The notes under the pieces are model-generated. The model had not been told where the DNA came from. It saw only the letters and a program-made list of their open reading frames with translations, and made no database searches. The position numbers were made by a program, and so were the translations under genes. DNA of 64,000 nucleotides from UTCFX2 sp963726375 (lineage in GTDB: Bacteria > Chloroflexota > Anaerolineae > Anaerolineales > UBA4823): NCBI GenBank assembly GCA_963726375.1, contig CAVSCE010000008.1:744001-808000 (forward strand), given 5' to 3'. Shown in pieces: positions 58,069-64,000 of the stretch; positions within the stretch are counted from its first letter, which is position 1, and every line of letters begins with the position of its first letter.

Positions 58069-59646
58069 TTAAAGCACCGAGACGGACTGGGCGACGTTGA
58101 GCCGAAAACCAAGATTGTTGAAATGCTGGTCCCAGGCCTGGCCGAAGGTCACCAGCAGATGATGGCGCTCGGCATGCCTCGCCGCCATGTAATTGACTAC
58201 TTCTTCCAGATTTTCACGGCTTTGAATTGGCACGTCCTGCTGACGCTGATCAGACGCTGCGATAAAATCGCTTAAGATAAGCGTCGCAACCTGAGCGTCG
58301 TTCAAATCCCCGAGGTGGTCCTGGAGCTGTTTTACATCTTCGATCACTTGAAAGGACCGCTTCCCCAACACCTCACGGAAATATTCGACTGTGTATCGCA
58401 GTTTTTTGAACTCGATCCGGAGCATATGCAGGCGCTCGATGGGAGCATCTTGAAGATGGGTTTCGAATGCCCGGACAGACGCCATTCGCTCGTAGACCAG
58501 GGATGGGGCAAGCTGCCGGACAAGCGTTGGAAGAGGCTCACCATCGAGCATGTTTTCTGGATTTGGAAGCGGCCTGTTCAGGAATGTATTAAAATCTCGC
58601 TTGAAGCGGGCGTATTCCGGACTATCCAGGTACTCCACCATCAGGAAGCGGGCTTGAAGGCGTTCTTCGTTCCAATGGTTCAGAAGAGGATCCAGACCGC
58701 TTCGTTTTGCCGCCGGGAGTGATTTGATATACTTCTGAGCTTTCTCCATGAAGACGTCGAGGTCACGAACGGCGCCTAAGGATCTGCCGGTTGCTCGCAG
58801 GCCTTTCAGGTGAGGCCGGAGCACGTCTCGGGGAAAAGCGCCGCCGAAGACCTCGAAAGCCGCGCGCAAGCGGCGCGTGGCGACTCGCATGTCATGGAGC
58901 GCTTCGATATCCTCGCCGAGGCGCGTGCCCGCTTCGTGTCGAAGCATTTGGGCGAAATGATAACGCATGACTTTGCGCCCGGCTTCCTGGAGGAAATCGT
59001 CCGGGAGGATTCCGATTTTTTCCATCGGTTGGGGATACGGCAGCCTGCGGAGCTCGGCTTCCGTGGTATCCAGGATATCGACCTCCGGGTAGCCGATCTT
59101 ATGCCACAGCAATATCTTTTTGTGGTCGAATGAAGGCGCCGGACCGGAGAGGATGATCCACACACCCGATTCGGACGGCTCAACGCTCAGAATCGTCAGA
59201 CCCGCACGACGGGCGGGCGCCAGCGTTTCGCTGATTTGCAGGATTGCGGTGATCGTGAGCGCTTCCCTTTGTTGGACGGGGGCAAGCTCAAGCTTTCCAA
59301 GCTCATCGTACTCCAGCTTGCCATGCAAGAAGGCCAGGATTGCCGCCAACTCGCGCTGACCCGTTTCGCTGAGATCCCCTTTGGGAAGGGATTGGATCAG
59401 CAGCAGCGCTGCCAGGTGGGGCTTATTTTTCAGGCGCGGGAGCGGTATCTTGCGCAACCGCACGGCTTGCTCGAGGATTTCCTGGCTTTCGAGCCCAAGC
59501 CCATGCAGTTTTTGGGTGCTGTGGAAGAAGTTTAGAGCCTGATCAAGGATCGTTTCACGCTTTGGGATAGAGGGCGACGAGAATAAGCCTTCATCTAGGA
59601 GGTCATCATCTTCCAGAGGGTTCCTGGTTTCAAAGTCGGCGATCAT
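58069..59646 (-). CDS. CHAD-domain protein with Ppx-like N-domain
   Basis: A 525-residue protein, last gene of the poly-P operon. The C-terminal half is a CHAD domain: EALHDMRVATRRLRAAFEVFGG, LRATGRSLGAVRDLDVFM and MLRIEFKKLRYTVEYFREVL, a helical bundle with basic surfaces that binds polyphosphate. The N-terminal 200 residues (ILDQALNFFHSTQKLHGLGLESQEILEQAVRL, LAAILAFLH) look like the HD-like domain III of exopolyphosphatase Ppx/GppA. This domain pair is inferred. ATG 59646 overlaps the ppk1 stop as ATGA; an earlier ATG at 59682 is in frame but overlaps more. Localisation to poly-P granules is a likely role. Confidence 0.85.
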   Translation of the reverse strand: MIADFETRNPLEDDDLLDEGLFSSPSIPKRETILDQALNFFHSTQKLHGLGLESQEILEQAVRLRKIPLPRLKNKPHLAALLLIQSLPKGDLSETGQRELAAILAFLHGKLEYDELGKLELAPVQQREALTITAILQISETLAPARRAGLTILSVEPSESGVWIILSGPAPSFDHKKILLWHKIGYPEVDILDTTEAELRRLPYPQPMEKIGILPDDFLQEAGRKVMRYHFAQMLRHEAGTRLGEDIEALHDMRVATRRLRAAFEVFGGAFPRDVLRPHLKGLRATGRSLGAVRDLDVFMEKAQKYIKSLPAAKRSGLDPLLNHWNEERLQARFLMVEYLDSPEYARFKRDFNTFLNRPLPNPENMLDGEPLPTLVRQLAPSLVYERMASVRAFETHLQDAPIERLHMLRIEFKKLRYTVEYFREVLGKRSFQVIEDVKQLQDHLGDLNDAQVATLILSDFIAASDQRQQDVPIQSRENLEEVVNYMAARHAERHHLLVTFGQAWDQHFNNLGFRLNVAQSVSVL

Positions 59647-61795
59647 GGGTGTTTTGTCCTTTGATGACCCTGGATCAACCATTCTTGAGGGTTGATGATT
59701 GGGTCCTCGGGCCGGGCTTGCAGGTACTGGTATGATCCGTTGGGCTGCATGATGCGGACCTTATTGTTAGCTTTCAGGTAAGTATCAAGGACGTCATTAC
59801 GCAGGTAATTCACCAGGCGGTGGTCTTGAACTGGGAAGAGCACCTCCACCCGCCAGTTGATGTTGCGGGGCATCAGGTCAGCGCTGCCCAGATAAACCTG
59901 CTCATTCCCGCCGTTGCAGAAATAGTAGATTTGGCTGTGCTCCAGAAACCGGCCAACGACACTGATCACGCGGATGTTCTCGCTGATACCAGGGATACCT
60001 GGACGGAGGCAGCAAATTCCACGAACTAACAAATCGATTTTGACGCCTGCCTGAGAGGCAGTGTAAAGCTTGCGGATCATTTTTGGATCTACCAGGGCAT
60101 TCATTTTGAATATCAAATGCCCGCATTCGCCGCGCTTCTGGATCTCAATTTCTCGATCGATCAGCTTTTCCATCCCGGAGCGCAGGTTTACTGGTGCGAC
60201 CAGCAGCCGGCGATAATCGTACATAGCCGAATATCCCGTCAGATAATTAAGAGGTCTGTCGCGTCTGACCCTATATCTTCATCACAGGTGAACATACCAA
60301 TATCTTCATATATCTGAGCGGTTACTGCATTGTAGTTCCCTGTTGCCAGGTGCAAGTAGCGTCGAATGTGCTCACCCTCTTTACGAACTACAAGGGCGAC
60401 TTTAGAATGGGTCTTTAATCCAAGCAGGCCGTAGATGACATGCACGCCTTCTTTTTCCAGCATCTTTGCCCAGCTGATGTTGCTTTCTTCGTCAAATCGC
60501 GCTTTGAGCTCCACCAGGACGGCGACTTCTTTTCCGTTTTGGCGTGCTTCCAGCAAGGCTTCGACAACCGGGGAATTTCGACCAACCCGATAAAGGGTCT
60601 GTTTGATCGCCATTACATCCGGGTCGCAGGCAGCCTGTTGAAGAAAATCAACGACGGGTTTGAAAGAATCGTAGGGGTGGTGAAGTAAAATGTCCTCTTG
60701 ACTGATGGCGTCGAAGAAGTTTCCATCATGCGGTTCAATTTGAAGCGGGGCAGGGATCGAGGGCCTGAGCGGTGGATCTTTTAGATCTGGACGGTCGATC
60801 GAATAGAGGCTCATCAGATCGGAGGTGCCGAGAATTCCATTGGGAGTGTACACGTCCCGGTGGTCTACTTCGAGGTTTTCGATCAGGATTTCGAGCAGGC
60901 GGGAGGGCATCTGATCATCCACTGAAAGGCGGGTGACCGATCCAAACTGGCGCATTCTGACGCTTTGCTCCATCGTTTCGAGCAGATCGTCCGCTTCCAG
61001 CTCCTGGATGATCATGTCGGCGTCGCGCGTGATCCGAAACGGGTGAGCGGCCAGTATTTCCATACCCGGGAACAACTTGTCAAGGTTGGCGGCGATGAGC
61101 TGTTCGAGAAAAACGAAATAATGGTTCTGCGGAGGGGTGCCGTCTTTTTTAATCCCGCCGGAGGAACGCTTGATCGGCACCAACCTGGGGAGCTTGTTCG
61201 TGGGGACTTTAATCCGAGCAAAACGCTCGATTCCATTCTGGTCGCGGAGCATAACGGCGAGGTTGAGGCTGAGGTTCGAGATATGGGGGAATGGATGTCC
61301 AGGATCGACCGCCAGCGGAGTGACCACCTTGGAGACGATCTCGTCGAAATAGCCGTCCACGCTCTCTTTCTGCCTTTCGGTGAGGGCAGAATAATCCAGA
61401 ACGTGGATGCCGGTTTTTTTAAGGGCCGGTTGGAGCTCGTCTCGGAACAGCTCTCGCAATTGTGTCATCAAGCGAGCGGCGACTTTACGGATTTCAGCCA
61501 GCGCCATTGCTGGAGGAGTACCATCTGCCGGCGTTTCAACAACCCCGGCAATCACCTGTTTCTTCAGACCAATCACCCGAACCATAAAGAACTCATCCAG
61601 GTTGGATCCGACAATCGCCAGGAACTTCACCCTCTCGAGCAGGGGGTTCGTCTCATCACATGCTTCTTCCATGACGCGGCGATGAAAATCCAGCAGGCTT
61701 AATTCTCTGTTGGCGTAATACCTCGGATCATGGAGGTCGATTTTTCCCTCGATTTCAATGCCCTGGCTGTCGGTGGGCCGTTGGATATCGGTCAT
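59643..61795 (-). CDS. ppk1: Polyphosphate kinase 1 (frameshifted)
   Basis: PPK1 makes poly-P from ATP reversibly at the membrane. About 717 residues. N-domain: YYANRELSLLDFHRRVMEEA, VKFLAIVGSNLDEFFMVRV. Catalytic domain: DILLHHPYDSFKPVVDFLQQA, AIKQTLYRVGRNSPVVEALL, LVELKARFDEESNISWAKML, the autophosphorylated His in GLKTHSKVALVV, and the second His in RFLEHSQIYYFCNGG. The frame shifts near 60235, where ATDLL should run into NYLTGYSAMYDYRRLLVAP. It is 27 bases after the first PPK2. Confidence 0.95.
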
Positions 61796-61822
61796 TCTAT
61801 GCTCCTGATCTCATGGATGGGG

Positions 61823-62626
61823 TTATGATTTGCCTTTCTTCTTTTTCTTCTCGTTTTTCTCGGTGATCTTTTCGAGCTGGAAAGGATCGAATTTCAACTC
61901 GCTGCTGAGCTTTTCGACCATCGTACGCAGGATTTTGACCCGCGCATACGGTTTTGAGTTCCCTTCAACGATCGTCCAGGGGGCAGAGATGGTGCTGGTT
62001 TTCAGGAGCATCTCGTTCACAGCGTCTTCATAAAGCCCCCATTTTTCCCGGTTGCGCCAGTCTTCATCGGTCAGCTTCCAGGAGCGAAGCTTGTCATCAG
62101 AGCGGGATTCGAACCGGTGAAGCTGTTCGGCCTGGTCGATATGGATCCAGAATTTGAACAGGATCGTACCGTAATCGATTAGCTGGCGTTCGAAGTAATT
62201 GATTTCACGGTAAGCGCGCTTCCATTCCGCCTCCGTGCAGAAACCTTCGACGCGTTCGACCATCACCCGCCCATACCAGGAGCGATCGAAGATCGCGATC
62301 TGGCCGCCTTCGGGCAGGCGCGTCCAGAAACGCCATAAATAATGATGGGTGGCTTCGTCTCCTTTGGGGGCTGCAATGGAATAAACCACAAATCCACGCG
62401 GATCCAGCTTTTCCGTCATCCTCCGAATCGCGCCGCCTTTTCCAGCTGCATCCCAACCTTCGAATACAACGACAATCGGACGCTGTTGGACGTAGACCTG
62501 GTAAGCCAGCCGAAAGAGGGCAACCTGGTACTTGACCAGCGAGCTATCATATTCTTCTTCAGTCAGGGTAAGGGAAAGATCGATGGTGCTTAACACGGCT
62601 GCCTCCTCTTTAGTCTTCTTTCCCAA
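61823..62626 (-). CDS. ppk2: Polyphosphate kinase 2 family protein, copy A
   Basis: A 267-residue PPK2 enzyme. Walker A VFEGWDAAGKGGAIRRM, Walker B IAIFDRSWYGRVMVERVEGF, lid region WTIVEGNSKPYARVKILR. The Lys-rich tail (KKKKKGKS) could bind poly-P. PPK2 enzymes use poly-P to phosphorylate GDP, ADP or AMP; the class cannot be told by eye. It overlaps the second PPK2 by 17 bases at its start and lies before ppk1. No frameshift. Confidence 0.93.
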   Translation of the reverse strand: MGKKTKEEAAVLSTIDLSLTLTEEEYDSSLVKYQVALFRLAYQVYVQQRPIVVVFEGWDAAGKGGAIRRMTEKLDPRGFVVYSIAAPKGDEATHHYLWRFWTRLPEGGQIAIFDRSWYGRVMVERVEGFCTEAEWKRAYREINYFERQLIDYGTILFKFWIHIDQAEQLHRFESRSDDKLRSWKLTDEDWRNREKWGLYEDAVNEMLLKTSTISAPWTIVEGNSKPYARVKILRTMVEKLSSELKFDPFQLEKITEKNEKKKKKGKS

Positions 62627-63446
62627 CGGATATCATCTCGGCCTGCCCGCTGTCATCTTCTTCAGCGGTTGGTTCTTCAATGGTCTCTTCAGATTCCTCG
62701 GATACCAGCTCAGGGTTTGCCGGGATGACCAGACGCGGCCAGCCAAGCCGTTCTTCCAGAGAGCTGATGATCGTCTTATAGATCTTGACCCAGGTAAAAT
62801 ACCGGTCGGTGGCTTCAACAATTGTCCAGGGACCCCATTCGCTTTCAGTCCGCTCGAAAGCCTCCTCGTAGGCGTTATACCATTCATCGTACTTGTAATG
62901 ATGTTCCCAGTCTTCCGGCGTGACGTGCCAGGCAGTCAAGGGATCTTTGGTAAGCTTGCTGAAGCGGCGCTTTTGCTCCTGTTTATCAATGTGAAGGAAG
63001 AACTTTATGATCAGGTGTCCATCGTCTGCGATGGTGCGCTCAAAATCGGTGATGTCGCGGTAGGCTCGCCGCCATTCTGCCTCAGGGATCAATTCCTCTA
63101 CCCGCTCGACGAGCACCCGACCATACCAGGAGCGGTCAAAAATCGCCCACTCGCCGCGTGCCGGCAGCTTCAGCCAGAACCGCCAGAGCCAGGGGTGTTT
63201 CTTCTCGTAGGTGCGGGCTGCCCGGATGGGATACAGTTTATAGCCGCGCGGATCCAGCGGGCTCGTCAGCTTTTGGATTGATGTGCCTTTACCGGCTGCA
63301 TCCCAGCCTTCGAAGAGGATAACGACCGGGATGCGGGCGTCCCAGGAGGCTTTTTGCAGGCTGTACAAGCGTTCGGTGAGAATCGGAGCAATCCGTTTAT
63401 AGGTCTTCTTGTCGACAGACTGGTCGAGGTCTAATTTATCCAGCAT
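62610..63446 (-). CDS. ppk2: Polyphosphate kinase 2 family protein, copy B
   Basis: A 278-residue PPK2 paralogue. Walker A ILFEGWDAAGKGTSIQKL, Walker B WAIFDRSWYGRVLVERVEELI, and GPWTIVEATDRYFTWVKIYK. The C-terminus is acidic (EESEETIEEPTAEEDDSG), in contrast to the basic tail of copy A. ATG 63446 has AAGGA upstream; ATG 63464 is possible. The frame stays open to 63611, but the upstream part covers the divergent promoter. First gene of the operon. Confidence 0.92.
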   Translation of the reverse strand: MLDKLDLDQSVDKKTYKRIAPILTERLYSLQKASWDARIPVVILFEGWDAAGKGTSIQKLTSPLDPRGYKLYPIRAARTYEKKHPWLWRFWLKLPARGEWAIFDRSWYGRVLVERVEELIPEAEWRRAYRDITDFERTIADDGHLIIKFFLHIDKQEQKRRFSKLTKDPLTAWHVTPEDWEHHYKYDEWYNAYEEAFERTESEWGPWTIVEATDRYFTWVKIYKTIISSLEERLGWPRLVIPANPELVSEESEETIEEPTAEEDDSGQAEMISVGKED

Positions 63447-63516
63447 CGCAATCCATCCTTCCATGGAAGAAACGGGCAGAAAAAAATTAAATGAATAGCC
63501 CTCAAGATATTCATTT

Positions 63517-63524
63517 ATTATAAT
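63517..63524. promoter_or_regulatory. Overlapping divergent -10 boxes, poly-P operon and Crp-like gene
   Basis: TATAAT on the minus strand (63517-63522) for the poly-P operon and TATAAT on the plus strand (63519-63524) for the Crp-like gene share four base pairs. Only one can be used at a time. Confidence 0.6.
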
Positions 63525-63530
63525 ATGGAT

Positions 63531-64000
63531 GTGCATAAGATAACAAAGAGCCAAGCCGAGCATCAAGCAGCGCTTCAGAAGAATCCATATTTTGCCCGTT
63601 TGGATCAGCAAGCGCTGTCCGATTTGGTGCAGGAGATGTCGCTCCGGGCTTATAAACCCGACGAGGTGATCTGCTGGCAGGGAGAGCCATGCGAAGGGCT
63701 TTTCATCCTGAACAGCGGTGCAGTGAAGCTGTTTAAAATGTCGCCGAAGGGCAGGGAGCTGATCATCAAGATTTTTGAAGAAGGATCGACCTTCAACGAA
63801 GTCCCGGTTTTTGACCAGGGGGTCAATCCAATCAATGTTGCCGCGCTCGGGGAATGCCAGGTCTGGCTGGTGAAGGCAGAGGCGATCAGAAACTGCATGG
63901 ATAAGAATCCTGGTATGGCTGATGCGGTGATCCAGAACCTATCGGCTAACCTCAGAACGCTGGTGGACGTCGTCGAGGAACTTTCTTTTTTCCAGGTGAC
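63531..64000 (+). CDS. Crp/Fnr-family regulator, 5' part
   Basis: The N-terminal 157 residues of a CNB-domain protein, cut by the window end. Typical roll: YKPDEVICWQGEPCEGLFILNSGAVKLFK, then LIIKIFEEGSTFNEVPVFDQG and NVAALGECQVWLVKAEAIR, then the start of the dimer helix (NLSANLRTLVDVVEELSFF). A HTH would lie outside. The start may be GTG 63531, six bases after TATAAT (leaderless), or ATG 63525, which would directly follow the -10. Divergent from the poly-P operon, it could regulate it. Confidence 0.85.
   Translation, partial: MHKITKSQAEHQAALQKNPYFARLDQQALSDLVQEMSLRAYKPDEVICWQGEPCEGLFILNSGAVKLFKMSPKGRELIIKIFEEGSTFNEVPVFDQGVNPINVAALGECQVWLVKAEAIRNCMDKNPGMADAVIQNLSANLRTLVDVVEELSFFQV

Noticed and set aside
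62100..62120. GGGATTCGAACC, which looks like the T-arm of a tRNA gene on the minus strand
   Set aside because: It lies in the coding sequence of a PPK2 gene. No acceptor stem, D-arm or anticodon arm could be placed around it.

Overview
The window is bacterial, gene-dense and moderately GC-rich, and reads most like a member of the Chloroflexota (Anaerolineae type). The grounds are the gene families rather than a marker tree: a GroEL ending in MPDY instead of a Gly-Gly-Met tail, two deazaflavin (F420)-type oxidoreductases, DUF3160, SIMPL and DUF4332-like proteins, a secreted repeat protein ending in a YLPII-type tail, and a large poly-P cassette. No tRNA, rRNA, CRISPR array or complete insertion sequence was seen. 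Phylum assignment is an inference.

Layout. 1-6364: the 3' part of groEL with its terminator, then a plus-strand run of glpD, an FGGY sugar/polyol kinase, a nitrilase and a DUF4332-like protein. 6365-10299: a strong promoter, a structured leader, ribonuclease J and a large membrane protein. 10326-13520: minus-strand operon of thioesterase, M42 peptidase, F420-type oxidoreductase and protein-L-isoaspartate methyltransferase. 13630-22102: cell-envelope and housekeeping genes (TPR protein, ferredoxin, DUF3160 lipoprotein, CorA, YbaK, DUF92, PH-like and SIMPL proteins). 22425-29275: clpC, a zinc-ribbon/HTH gene, a small zinc protein and uvrA. 29286-39182: MFS transporter, hydrolase, a cyclase-like protein and a seven-gene minus-strand run including mtaB, HIT and TrmH proteins. 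39289-43835: acyl-CoA dehydrogenase, a secreted beta-propeller-like protein and etfBA. 44102-52640: a CNB-domain protein, a NifU-like protein, then a long minus-strand block: T-box leader, SelW-like selenoprotein, trpS, dtd, SPFH protein, selenoprotein SelD, DUF3592-like, deaminase, gamma-glutamyltransferase. 52642-57993: AmrB/Memo, CNNM-CBS protein, priA, phosphoribosyltransferase. 58069-63446: poly-P operon (two PPK2, PPK1, CHAD protein), divergent from a Crp-like regulator cut by the window end.

Main result. Two selenoprotein genes lie about 3 kb apart on the minus strand, both broken in ordinary ORF calling by an in-frame TGA. SelD carries Sec at its catalytic position (Sec23) and a 79-residue SelW/Rdx-family protein carries a CxxU motif (Sec13). 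Each TGA is followed at bacterial-SECIS distance by a hairpin with a G in its apical loop. The SelW-like gene is the first gene of a trpS-dtd transcription unit behind a T-box leader whose specifier is UGG (Trp), so a selenoprotein appears to be under tRNA-Trp control.

Quality note. More than 30 single-base frameshifts interrupt genes that otherwise read as intact, including housekeeping genes such as priA, rnj, clpC and uvrA. At least 15 of them fall in uvrA alone. Most are best explained by consensus errors, so genes are reported here as whole loci spanning the shifts, and each shift is located where it could be placed.
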